DNA from: Nilaparvata lugens
Lineage: Eukaryota > Arthropoda > Insecta > Hemiptera > Delphacidae
DNA: 64,000 bases
Direction: 5' to 3'
Assembly: GCF_014356525.2 (NCBI RefSeq)
Contig: NC_052517.1
Span: 6,219,500 to 6,283,499 of the forward strand
In this document: piece by piece, positions 10,566-20,146 of the stretch
Numbering within the stretch: the stretch's first letter is position 1
How the letters are laid out: each line of letters starts with the position of its first letter
Notes under the pieces: model-generated
What the model was told of the DNA's origin: nothing
Database searches by the model: none
What the model saw: the letters and a program-made list of their open reading frames with translations, nothing else
Program-made: the position numbers and the translations under genes

Positions 10566-10871
10566 TGATAATAATACATGCAATGAATAATCCACTTGTC
10601 AGCTGATTGATTATGAATAGTTCTATAGCAATGGTTTACAAAACATCCCACGGCGTGGATTAGCGTGGGTCTACTTTGCAGCGGGCCTAAAGCCGCCTCT
10701 CATCTATTTTAAGCTAGTTCTGTTAGGGAAGACTTTGGAATAGTACAGGTTCTATGAGATCATTATTGTATTCATACTTGTTGATGTGTACTGTGAACCT
10801 TGAGAGGTTGATTCCACTACAAAAATACACAAGTATTTGCTCACCTTATGCAATACAGCATTAACCAGTAA

Positions 10872-11834
10872 GTGCATGTAGAGGCTGTACTTGATAGGCT
10901 TGACTCCTCGGTTGAGCGCTGCAGAGAGTGGTATGCTGCTAATTGTTTGACTCTCAATGAGAGTAAAACAGAAAATATTCTATTCACGCTTAGAAATAAT
11001 TTAAGCAGGGATCACCAGGAGTACCTGAAGCCGATTAAACTGCTGGGTTTTGTCCTAGACAGTAAATTGAGTTGGAGTAGCCACATAGAGCATCTGTGTA
11101 AGAAACTGTCCAGAGTTATGTACCTACTAGGAAAACTAAAATTTTGTGTCAGTAATGAGGTACTTACTGACTTACTATGGTTTGTTTCATTCCCTCTCAA
11201 TTATGGGCTCCGTCTTTGGAGTAACTCAAGTGATTTGAAGAAGGAATTTATTTGGCAAAAAAAGCAATTCACTGTATTGTTGGTCTAAGGAGTGATGAAA
11301 GCTGTAAAAAAAGTTTTATCGAGCTTGGAATCACGACTCTCCCTTCAATGCACATTTATTGTAACCTAGTCCATGTTGAAGAAAAACCTAACTCTATTAA
11401 CAAGAAATAGCCGTCAGCATGGACATAGAACTAGAAATAGAAATAACCTAATTACCCCATACATCAGACTGCAAAAAAACATTCAAAATGTATAATTATC
11501 AACAATACTTATCATTCAATAAATTACTGACAACAATAAAAAATTACCACAAAAAAACTTCATATCTACAGTAGCACCATGGCTCAAAAAAGAGGCTTTT
11601 TATACAATTGACAAATACCTAAGTCATAACGTGAGCATCTGACTGTTTTATATTATATTTGTATATGTATGTGTACATATGTGTTCATGTTTAATGTTAT
11701 GTATATATGTGTTAGCAGTACGGTATATTGTTAGTATATGCAATGCTATGTATTATCTTCACATGACTTTTGTTTATAACATTATTTGTAATGTTCGATG
11801 ACAAGAATAAAGATCATTGATTATTGATTATTGA
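10872..11834 (+). pseudogene. 5'-truncated LINE, reverse transcriptase C-terminal remnant
   Basis: Frame 10872-11288 reads LDRLDSSVERCREWYAANCL, then LTLNESKT, KLLGFVLDSKLSW, HIEHLCKKLSRVMYLLGKL and YGLRLW, the thumb and post-thumb region of Jockey-type non-LTR retrotransposon RTs. The catalytic ADD box is absent (5' truncation). Beyond 11288 a changed frame still shows ELGITTLPSMHIY, then many stops. An AATAAA is followed by a tail of ATTGATT repeats ending at about 11834. The insertion ends about 40 bases before the gene A exon 3 acceptor, in the same orientation. Bases 10566-10871 hold nothing recognisable. Confidence 0.85.
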
Positions 11835-11873
11835 TCCAAGGTGTAGCAAATTCTAATGAAGTATCATTTTCAG

Positions 11874-12650
11874 GCTTTGGACCACTGGTGGACTTGGACA
11901 ACACACCAAACCATTTCCATGGCATCAGAAACAGCCCAGGATTGACAGCAGAAGATCTGACCAACCCAATGTTCAGGAAACAGAGACATCATGGTGGTCC
12001 ACATCAGCTTTCGTCTGATCCCAGAGGCTACCCAAAAGGTCCAGAAGATGATCAGGAGGAGTTTACCCCTCAAGAAATAGTGTTCTTGAGAGAGCAGTCG
12101 TTGATGCAACCGTATTCGTGGGATATGCCCTATGAAGATTGGTACCCTGGGATGCCGTTCCAGGTGGAACGGTTCCCTGGAGAGGAATTTAGTGGAAGTC
12201 CAGAGGAGTACTACAGGGAACAGATCCGGAGGACACATTCACAGAGGAAACAGTTGCAGATGGAACAGCCCCATAGGGCCTATGAAGATCTGTTCCCTGA
12301 CATATTCTCTGGAAAGGAATATCCGGAGGATCCAGAGCAGTTCAAGAGGGAACCTATTCCAGAGTTCGTAGCAGATCAGGCCCCCATGGAGCAGATATCG
12401 CTCTTTGAGGATCAGGTTCCTGTCGGGTTCAACCAGGATTACAATACTCCTGACAAGTTCAGGCATGGCTTTGAGACAAGAGACAGTTTCCCAGCTGGTC
12501 GGGAGGCATCGAGTAACAGTCTGATGTATGGTCTGGATTACCAGAAGTCCCTCAATGAGCCACAACCTCTGCCTGATCTGGAGCCTAGAGGATACACTGA
12601 AGGTGGCATGGTCTATCTGCCTGATAAGAGTGGATCAGCTAATAATGAAG
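11874..12650 (+). CDS. Gene A exon 3 (acidic, Pro/Glu-rich)
   Basis: Acceptor TCATTTTCAG at 11873, with a good branch-like CTAAT 20 bases upstream; donor GAAG|GTGAGA at 12650/12651. 777 bases, phase 1 in and out, 259 codons. The product begins GFGPLVDLDNTPNHFHGIR and is rich in P, E, D, Q and aromatic residues. Two related units, FPGEEFSGSPEEYYREQ (about 12172) and FPDIFSGKEYPEDPEQFKRE (about 12294), indicate internal duplication. The motif NQDYNTPDKFRHGFETRD (12430-12483) repeats the end of exon 2, and the exon closes on SANNEG where exon 2 closes on PAAEG. There is no transmembrane segment or known enzyme domain. Unrecognised; possibly an extracellular or scaffold protein, but that is only a guess. 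Confidence 0.75.
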
Positions 12651-12790
12651 GTGAGAGAATTCATCATCATGAAACAACTTGTGTATTCAAGTATGCAAAA
12701 TTAGTGACTAAGGCTCAACTCACACTTATATGCTAGTCCATTTAGCAATACCAAATGTGCACCTTGGAGGCGAACTAGCGTTACACATAG

Positions 12791-13185
12791 TTGACCGAGC
12801 GAAGTGAAGTCTAAGATTCAAGTCGACGGTTTGGCATTTCTCTTAATGTTTATATGTTGCGCATTTATGGCGAAACTCGGTAATAGATTTCCATGAAATT
12901 TGACAGGTATGTTCCATTTTGAATTGTGCGTCGACGTATATACAATGTTTTTGGAAATTTTGCATTTCAAGGATAATATAAAAGGAGAAAGAAGCCTCTT
13001 TCATACGCCAATATTAGAGTAAAAATCAGACTATAGAATTATTCATCATAAATCAGCTGACAAGTGATTACACAGATGTGTGGAGAAGCCAGTCTATTGC
13101 TGTATTTCCATAAGGTCTATAGTTTCAATCAGGTACTTGTGGATGAGAATACTGCGTGAGGTCTACTGTTCACAGAACTACTAGT
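12791..13185 (+). mobile_element. Helentron-like non-autonomous element (full-length type)
   Basis: Starts TTGACCGAGCGAAGTGAAGT, ends TTCACAGAACTACTAGT. The opposite arm of the host foldback shows the empty site as CATAGTTAAGTTG, so the element sits between two T residues, as expected of Helentron/HINE insertion. Relatives: 7510-7642, 36631-37064, 50815-51207 and the tail array to 51835; a related 5' end starts the element at 46850. No ORF. Confidence 0.65.
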
Positions 13186-13957
13186 TGAGTAAAAAACCTG
13201 ATTGCTGGAAAAACTTTGAGGTTAAAGAAGGTTGAAACTCAATTTTCAATTTTCACAGGAAAAAACATTTCCAAAATTATCTTCACTATTATAAATGTCC
13301 AAAATTGCTTCAAATTGTAATTTATCACATAAAACAATTCAAATATAGAATCTCTTTTCTGTATAGGGCTACTTTTTATAGGAATAGAAAGAAAAATAAA
13401 AATCTCAGTACCCTTTTTGGAATTATTTAAACACAACATGTTTCGGACATTGATGCCATTTTCAAGTGATATGAAGTGAATATAGAATTTATGTTTGAAA
13501 TTTGCTCCCAAAAAATATTTAGCTATGTTGCTAAGCTGGTTACTAAGAATTTTTACTATTTAGGGGAATATCATAATGTCAAGTGGAAATTATGCAATAT
13601 AAAAGCATTTCCCAAATGCCTCTTTAGCACATCATCTTTAGTACAATCTCTTTAAAATGTATTCAATTAGAATAAAATCATTTAATTGCCGAATGAAAAT
13701 CACACAATTAAAAAATATTCCATCTCAAAAGCTTCTTCTTTAGCAACTCCTGTAAGAGGAAATCTCACACTTTCTATGAAATTTATTCAATCAATATAAG
13801 TTGAAATCCAATCACTTGACTGTCAAATAGACATTATACAATAGAAGAATGATAGGCCTACGTAAAAACGGCTTCTTCTGTAACTTATCCTGTAGGGGAA
13901 AACTCTCACTTGCATCGAAATCCATACAAACAATATTAATTGATATAATTATTATTT

Positions 13958-14152
13958 GACGAAAATCCTTAATAAATGCTGTAAATCACCCCGAAAACTT
14001 CTGCTACTGCAGACATTGACAACAGGGTTAACAGCTAGATGGAAATTCTATGAGAACTACTATCCAAAAATTATTTGCCAGCCCGGGAATCGAACCCGGT
14101 ACCTCCCAATAACCTCTCTGGGTGATTTACAGCATTTATTCAGGATTTCGTT
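13958..14152. repeat. Short foldback containing a tRNA-like B box
   Basis: CTTAATAAATGCTGTAAATCACC at the left pairs with GGTGATTTACAGCATTTATT at the right. On the - strand the interior reads GGTACCGGGTTCGATTCCCG, a good RNA polymerase III B box inside a T-arm-like stem. No complete cloverleaf with A box is visible, so it is not called a tRNA gene; a tRNA-derived SINE fragment or captured tRNA half is likely. Confidence 0.5.
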
Positions 14153-14749
14153 AAATAATAATTATATATTAATGAGCATTTGAATAAATGCATTCTCTAT
14201 TCAATTCCATCTGTAAATTAATTGATATCAAAACAGTCTCTCATAAACCAAGTAAAAATTAAACAGTAACTCCTATTTCGCACCATGTCTAACCTATCTA
14301 ATATTTCAGAGAGGAATAATATCAGAAGGTAACCTTAATTTTCCTATCCCTATCATTTCGATGGTGTACTTATTGTAAGAGTGAATGAATGAATAAATCA
14401 GAATAAAACGTCACAGAATGCTTCTCCCCTTGCCCTTTCTGTAATGGAAAAACTTACACTTTCAGTAAATGGATTGAATTAATTCAAATCCATTTCCAAA
14501 GATAAATTAAAAATCGAGTTTCAACCTTTTTTAACCTCAAAATTGTTCCAGCAATCAGATTTTCAACTTAACTATGTGTAACTAAGCTAGTTCGCCTCCA
14601 TGGTGCACATTGGGTAACGCTAAATGGACCAGCAAATGATGGCGGTCAGACAAACTTATGTTCTCTTGACCGAAAACTACACAGACGTCCATCAATCTGC
14701 GTAGGCCTACGTCTGCATGCAGATGTTTGATTTTTCCTCCATCTGTAGG

Positions 14750-14787
14750 CAATACCTACTATTACTTCCTAAGTAATAGTAGGTATT
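14750..14787. repeat. Perfect short hairpin
   Basis: AATACCTACTATTACTT and its complement separated by two or three bases. Isolated; meaning unknown. Confidence 0.6.
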
Positions 14788-14985
14788 GCTGTAGGTATGC
14801 ATAAGTTTGTCAGTTGCTGTTTGCATTCGTCTCAAAGCCGCTGATCAACTAAATATTGAGTTATTCAATAAAGTATTCTATTTGGGCTACTTGATTTGTT
14901 CAATTGTTATAGAAATAACTAGTAGAAGAATTTTCAAATTTTGAAAGGACACTTAAAAATGACATGAGTGCTGAAACTAGTAGGT

Positions 14986-14991
14986 TTTATT
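14986..14991 (-). promoter_or_regulatory. Candidate poly(A) signal for the Sulf1-like gene
   Basis: AATAAA on the - strand about 340 bases beyond the in-frame stop at 15327. Position is plausible for a short 3' UTR, but AATAAA is common in such AT-rich DNA. Confidence 0.3.
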
Positions 14992-15355
14992 AAAAAGTTT
15001 AAGAAGGGTACTAGTTCTGTTATCTCTATCATAATTAAATAACAGGTCGATTGAATAAAAGCTAGATATAATTGCTAGTTCTAAGTAATTTTCAGCAAAT
15101 GGTTGGATTCAAGTTAGCTATATAATCTTATTTGTATAGCTAGAACCAGAAAAAATGAAAAAATCTTATATGTCTTAAGTATAGGTTTTCTCTGCTGGAA
15201 CTAATGACTAGGTGCTAGTCACTAGATTCTAGATTATATTCAATCGGCTCATTGAGTTATATTAAACAACTTAATATTCAACTGGGTGAGTTAATGAACT
15301 GATGGACATTGTATTGAACTAGGTAATTAAAGACCATTTTGGATTGACAACGTAC

Positions 15356-15577
15356 CTAGTGAGCTGACAGGAAACGAGTTGTACTTGCGCTTCTTGTGCG
15401 GCCTGTTGAGGGAGGCGGTGGATGGGGCCGAGGGGGCCGGCAGGGGGGCAATGGAGGGTTGCCCCACCGTGCATTGGCGCACGCCCTGGCAGCCCTTCAG
15501 CTGCTCCAGGGTGTCATGCAGGTAGGAGCGCTCGTCTTTCGTCAGCGAGTTCACTCGGTTCGACAACTGGAACGGAT
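15356..15577 (-). CDS. Sulf1: Sulf1-like extracellular sulfatase, C-terminal exon
   Basis: Acceptor on the - strand is CGTTGCACAG at 15578; the first bases complete a GAT codon with the last G of the preceding exon. The product DPFQLSNRVNSLTKDERSYL, then HDTLEQLKGCQGVRQC, matches the conserved end of Sulf proteins (DPYQL..AVNTL..LH..L.EL..CKGYKQC pattern). It is followed by a Pro/Ala/Ser stretch and a basic NRPHKKRKYN. The exon either ends at a donor CTAG|GTACGT (15356) or reads on to a TAA at 15327-15329, eleven codons later. The conserved QLWDGWEG-type terminus of vertebrate Sulfs is not seen. GC-rich third positions contrast with flanking DNA. Sulfs remove 6-O-sulfates from heparan sulfate outside the cell and tune Wnt, Hh, FGF and BMP signalling. 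Confidence 0.85.
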
Positions 15578-15883
15578 CTGTGCAACGTTCAACATTCACA
15601 AGTTGAATGAGATCCTCAATAATCATTAATAAAACATATAATTTTTTTATGATTGATTGAACATTAAATTAAACGATTAATTAAACAAATGATATCCAAT
15701 TTGATGTATTATGAATTGGATAGTTGAAAAATTATCAACTAACAAGAAGACAATTTTAAATTGAATAGGCATCAACTCCCATTCAATAAGTGAGTATTGT
15801 CAACGATTTTCTGAAATTCGAGATGCTTCATGAATGCTATATATAGGCTACTGGAAATCTTCCACTGAATGTTAGTTGTAGCT

Positions 15884-15926
15884 TTGACTATAGAAAGAAC
15901 ATATTCTTTCTATAGTCAAAGGTTGT
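15884..15926. repeat. Perfect short hairpin in a Sulf1 intron
   Basis: CTTTGACTATAGAAAGAACA is followed at once by its complement. Probably a MITE remnant. Confidence 0.55.
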
Positions 15927-15961
15927 AGTGACTTGAATATCTAAGTACAGCTATATTTAGA

Positions 15962-17065
15962 TAGATACTCCAGTTGAAAATATGCTCATACACATCAATT
16001 ATAGTTCCCAAAGCGAAAATGGGTGATGGATCTCTCAAGTCCACTGCAATGTTGCCACTGTTGTCCACCCCTCACTCGACCAGTCTATATACATTGACTA
16101 TATTTCTACACCCTGAAGATCATTCTTTCCTTCTCATACCTCCCGTCTTCCTCTTTTCCGTCACTACCTGTCACAAATTCTTTTGAGCACGTCAGGTTCA
16201 AAAGTTCTATTGTGTCATTCTTTGAAGTTAGAACAATAACATCCCCCGTTACCTCCTCTCCTCCTCCACTATCTTCTTCAACATCATGAAATGGAGGAAA
16301 GAATATTGTTATGTATAATGTATAACTCTTTCTAGAGTCATGACATCAAGAAATCCAATTTTATAATCATGATTAAATTTTTCTTTATAAATGCAACTAT
16401 TTATAAACTGAGCTATTACTTCATAAAGGTTATTTGAAGACTTTTATAATAATCATTTGGAAGTGGAGTGATGTAATTTTATTTATTTTATTTGATATTC
16501 TTGTAGTGTCCACTTCACTCTGCATTTTTCAATTTGCATGAATTCTCATTTGATTCCCATCACACTTCATCCATGCTTTGGACAGGCTGTGTTGAAAGGT
16601 TGAAGGTATTCATAGTGTTTTCCAGAATTGTTCATTTATGCGTGAGGAAATGATTATTATATTTCTCAGAAAAACTCATGGATATCCTTATGACTCGGCC
16701 TATTCACATTTCAACTCATCCAACTCCTTTTCATGCTTCTATTCTTTTTCAAACACCAGCACAGCTGTTGAAAGTTATATGTATTATTTATAATATATAA
16801 ACATTATGTACAATACATTTGTAAAACTGTGAACTATATAGTCCTCGTCATAGTCAACAATTCAGAGAAGACAAACAATACTCCTCACAAGAGCAATACT
16901 TCACTCTCACACACATTCACTTTCTCTCTTACTAGCCACCCTTAATACAAAGTGGCAACAGTGTTGGTAGAGACGGGTGGTGGTGTCAAGAGGAAATTTC
17001 AACCTTGAGAGACCCATTTTCGCTTGGGGAACTATTATACTATTTTCAGCATAGATACTATTTTT
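15962..17065. repeat. Foldback element in the Sulf1 intron
   Basis: Left arm 15962-16075 (ATAGTTCCCAAAGCGAAAAT, then GATCTCTCAAG and TGTTGCCACTGTTG) pairs imperfectly with 16945-17065. The 870-base interior shows no gene. The exon-like frames 15974-16186 and 16907-17110 are the two arms and are not coding. Bases 17066-17735 show nothing recognisable. Confidence 0.6.
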
Positions 17066-17735
17066 AATTTTCATTAATATAATCAATAGTATCGTTAATA
17101 CAAAGTTCAATATTTCTCACGTTAATTTGATTTTATAAGCTTCACTCTATGTTGTTGGCTTCAAGTAATAACAAGTTGCTCCATCTTTGACTGGAGCAGA
17201 GCTTTGTGATTTTTTTATTGAAAGGTTTTTGTAATCTGAGCTTGTCAGTTATTTTGTTCTAAAAAGTTTGTTCTATCCCAAGCTTGTTTTATTTTGTGTA
17301 CATAAATGTAGGCTATTGTATTGATTTAGATGTTAAATTTATATTGTATTCTTTAAGTTTCAATTTGGTCAGTTGATTTGTCAAAAACATTGATATTACT
17401 AGTTCTTTAAAGTGTGTGGCCAAACATGCGTTGTTATTTTGGATTGATAAGACTAATGGACAAGATCACCAACTGGAAATTTTCTTTTTCAACGCAGTTT
17501 AATTACTGAATTTCATAATGACGCTTGTCAAATAGTCTACATTGAAATTAACAGTGGATATAACATTTCAAGAACGCAACACTAGCTTTTACAAAAATAC
17601 TGTCAAGATCTTGCCTTGGATTGTTGAATTACGAACTCTATGCAAAAATGTCTCTGTTTCCTGTAAAATTATAAATAAATAATCAATTGTAAAGTAAATA
17701 CTTTTCACAAATGATGTTATCAATTTGAAACTCAC

Positions 17736-17867
17736 CTATCCTGAGATTGTAGAAGGTGACTGATCCAGTTACGAACTCGCAGTAGAGAAAATTGTGAGTG
17801 GCGTTGATTGTTCTCAAGCAGGAATAGGTGTTATTGTTGGCATTCATGCAGAAACAGAATGGACCAT
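17736..17867 (-). CDS. Sulf1: Sulf1-like extracellular sulfatase, penultimate exon
   Basis: - strand acceptor ATGTTTACAG at 17868 and donor GATAG|GTGAGT at 17736/17735; 132 bases, phase 1 at both ends. The encoded DGPFCFCMNANNNTYSCLRT, INATHNFLYCEFVTGSVTFYN is diagnostic of the Sulf C-terminal domain (family pattern GPFC.C..ANNNTYWC.RTINETHNFL.CEF.TG). The spacing of cysteines is kept; one family Trp is Ser here. Two N-glycosylation sequons (NNT and NAT) suit a secreted, Golgi-processed protein. It lies 262 bases from the preceding exon. Confidence 0.93.
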
Positions 17868-18129
17868 CTGTAAACATACAATAATAAAAATCATAAATCA
17901 CAACAACAAACATCATTTATACTGAATATGATAAATAACTAGAAATATTGTTTATCTCAATACATGCATAGAAATGCTTACAGACGATCAATGAAGAGTT
18001 TTAACATGACAAATACCCTAATCAAATTGACATAGCTGAATTAGTTATGCAATTATTGAAAGAAATAATATACAACTTGAAACTTCAATGAATAGGATTA
18101 ATAAATAAGTAGTAAAGTATGATACTTAC

Positions 18130-18314
18130 CCGTCCATAATGGCGGTGTCCTCCAATGGTCGTTGTCATGGGTGAAACAGTTCATCCTCTCACTCAGGCAT
18201 TCGCTCTCAAGTTTTGCTTTCCTGCGCATCTTCCTCTCCTTCTTCCGTAACCGCTCCTCTTTCACCCTCCTCCTCGCATCCTTGGCTTGTTCCTTGTCAT
18301 CCTTCTCCACAGGA
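18130..18314 (-). CDS. Sulf1: Sulf1-like extracellular sulfatase, exon with end of basic hydrophilic domain
   Basis: - strand acceptor GCAACTACAG at 18315 and donor GACGG|GTAAGT at 18130/18129; 185 bases, phase 2 in, phase 1 out, joining in frame to the next exon (W-T-D-G-P). The first 40 codons are dominated by K, R and E (SPVEKDDKEQAKDARRRVKE, then LRKKERKMRRKAK), as in the hydrophilic domain that binds heparan sulfate in Sulf proteins. The rest, ECLSERMNCFTHDNDHWRTP, PLWT, matches the family motif CFTHDN.HW.T.P.WT. The acceptor pyrimidine tract is weak. Upstream catalytic exons (with the formylglycine-generating Cys motif) are not found in the window. Confidence 0.88.
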
Positions 18315-18534
18315 CTGTAGTTGCAATGTATGCAAATTGTTAGTTTCATAATAAATGTTCCAAGTATTATTTCCTTTAAATAACTTACATCAAAACAATA
18401 ATTTCATTTTCACTACAGGCATATTATTTTATTTATTTCGTTCAGACTGTTCGAGCAACCCAGCTACGGTTTGCTTCTAATACAAATGTTACAAGTATTA
18501 TTCGATCTGTTTTCAAAAGTATAATATTGTTAGT

Positions 18535-19085
18535 TTCTTGTGCTGATTCTATTTGTATACTATCAAGCTATCAAAATGTACAAGTTTTATCAGGAAAACA
18601 TTTCTTTCCGATCAGTACTTTTTGAGATATGAGCACCTTAAATTTAAATTTTTGGGACAGAACATTTCAAATTCGGTAAGAGTTAAATCCATTAGATTCA
18701 GAGGATAGATTCTTCATGGTACTGTTGAAATAGTAGAACCAAAATTTTCTGAATATATCAATTTTTGAGAAAGTTATTTAATTTACTAAATATGACCAAA
18801 AATAACTTTTAGTTAAGTTTTTTTTTGGCATGTTTGGTAAATTGAATAACTTTCTCAAAAATTGATATTTTCAGAAAATTTTGGTTTTACTATTTCAACA
18901 ATACCATGAAGAATCTATCCTCTGAATCTCATGGATTTATCTCTTACCGAATTTGAAATGTTCTGTCCTAAATTTTTAAATTTTAGGCGCTCATATCTTA
19001 AAAAGTAACGATCGGAAAAAATGTTTTCCTGAAAAAACTTTTACATTTTGATAGCTTGATAGTATACAAATCGAATAACTTTGAG
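18535..19085. repeat. Foldback element, arms about 265 bp
   Basis: Arms 18540-18800 and 18830-19083 are near-exact reverse complements (TATACTATCAAGCTATCAAA at 18556 mirrors the sequence ending at 19068) around a short A/T spacer. High arm identity suggests recent activity or gene conversion. It lies between Sulf1 and gene A exon 4. No ORF. Confidence 0.8.
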
Positions 19086-19271
19086 AAATATCACCATTAG
19101 AAAGTTTATTTTTAGCCTTTGCACAAACTTAACAGGCAGGCTTTTGTGCAACCGGGGATTCGACTGTACACTCATACATTCATTAGAAGAATGAATGATA
19201 AGATAGATCTTTTCCAATCAAGATAGTTTGTGCTCAGATATACTTTCATATTAAGTGTTCTATTTTTTCAG

Positions 19272-19369
19272 ATGATAACAAAGATAAGGAGGCATTATCC
19301 AAGGAAATGCTACAGGAGGAACTGATGGAATCTAATTCTAAACCTCAACGATTATATAAGTTGCCTTAT
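19272..19369 (+). CDS. Gene A exon 4 (candidate)
   Basis: Acceptor TATTTTTTCAG at 19271 and consensus donor TAT|GTAAGT at 19369/19370; 98 bases. Joined to exon 3 in phase 1 it gives D-DNKDKEALSKEMLQEELM, ESNSKPQRLYKLPY and leaves phase 0. The composition is charged and hydrophilic like exons 1-3, and there is no stop in the required frame while the + frame stops soon after the donor. Being short, it could be a chance exon. It would place gene A on both sides of the Sulf1 3' exons. Confidence 0.5.
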
Positions 19370-19670
19370 GTAAGTTTTATAACCAACCAAATTACCTATG
19401 TTTCATGTAAGTCAAATACCTTCTTTCAACTCTCCCCTACTAGTAGTTCTGTGAACAGCTGTGTACACTCAGTGGCAAAATGGAGAGACTTGGCAACGTT
19501 TTTCTCTCATCCTTCCTCACTGCCATCATAACGTGGACCTCACTATAGTATTATTATGTGATTTTAATAATGTGTGTAACATTTTTTTATTTTGTTCCAT
19601 CTAGAATTTTCCCAAGCTTTCTATTTTGTTCTAGCATTCAACTTTTTTGTCATAGTCATTCGATTTCAGC

Positions 19671-20046
19671 TGTTTTCCATGCATGGAATCAAACCGGTAA
19701 ATAGCTGATTGTAGAACAAATGAACATATGATTTCATTACATTATACTCTACTGTAATGAAATCATATGTCTTCTTTACATTCTATTATGTTTCCTAGTT
19801 CCGAAATAGAAACAGCGGAACTGCTACAAAAACCCGCCTTTAGGGCTCCAGGTGGAAGTTTTGTCAACTACAATCACAAAATTCCTGATTCGGAATTTGT
19901 AAACTTAGTTATGTTTATAAAATTCATGTAGGTAGGCCTAATGTTTACTGTTTCCCAATATTATTCTACCTAAGATTATTTTGACAAAAAAAAATAGTGT
20001 ACGTACTTGGCCGTGAATGTCACTCGCAGGTCTCGCATGAAATTCT
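19671..20046. repeat. Repeat family J, copy 1 (cut by the gap)
   Basis: TTTTCCATGCATGGAATCAA, a hairpin TGATTTCATTACA...TGTAATGAAATCA (19730-19772), then TTCCTAGTTCCGAAATAGAA and AAATTCCTGATTCGGAATTT. Further copies: 33088-33480, 34930-35340, 42690-43100 and 60103-60520. Bases 19370-19670 show nothing. Confidence 0.65.
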
Positions 20047-20146
20047 NNNNNNNNNNNNNNNNNNNNNNNNNNNNNNNNNNNNNNNNNNNNNNNNNNNNNN
20101 NNNNNNNNNNNNNNNNNNNNNNNNNNNNNNNNNNNNNNNNNNNNNN
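20047..20146. other. Assembly gap (100 N)
   Basis: Exactly 100 N, a placeholder length. The left flank ends inside a copy of repeat family J (GCATGAAATTCT), so the gap is repeat-caused and its true size is unknown. Bases 20147-20890 contain no recognisable gene. Confidence 0.98.

Larger units (their letters stand above)
12731..14634. repeat. Foldback element in gene A intron 3, with nested insertions
   Basis: TGCTAGTCCATTTAGC at 12731 and the following GTGCACCTTGGAGGCGAACT pair with the complement at 14575-14634. After the Helentron-like insertion the arm resumes at 13187 (CTGATTGCTGGAA.AA.TTTGAGGTTAAA) and pairs with 14520-14565. The interior (about 13600-14480) holds diverged tandem units of about 130 bases around CCTGTAAGAGGAAATCTCAC, a tRNA-like piece, and a LINE-type 3' end at about 14310-14400 (TATCCCTATCATTTCG, then GAATGAATGAATAAAT). 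Confidence 0.65.

Noticed and set aside
11870..12565. - strand frames of 108-122 residues opposite gene A exon 3
   Set aside because: Shadows of the GC-rich coding exon; the + strand frame has better splice sites and repeats.
15396..15629. + strand frames of 62-77 residues at the Sulf1 exon
   Set aside because: Antisense shadows; the - strand has clear Sulf family motifs.
18098..18129. Extension of the Sulf1 exon to the downstream stop (KYHTLLLIY)
   Set aside because: A consensus GTAAGT donor at 18129 joins in phase to the next conserved exon, so the extension is intron.
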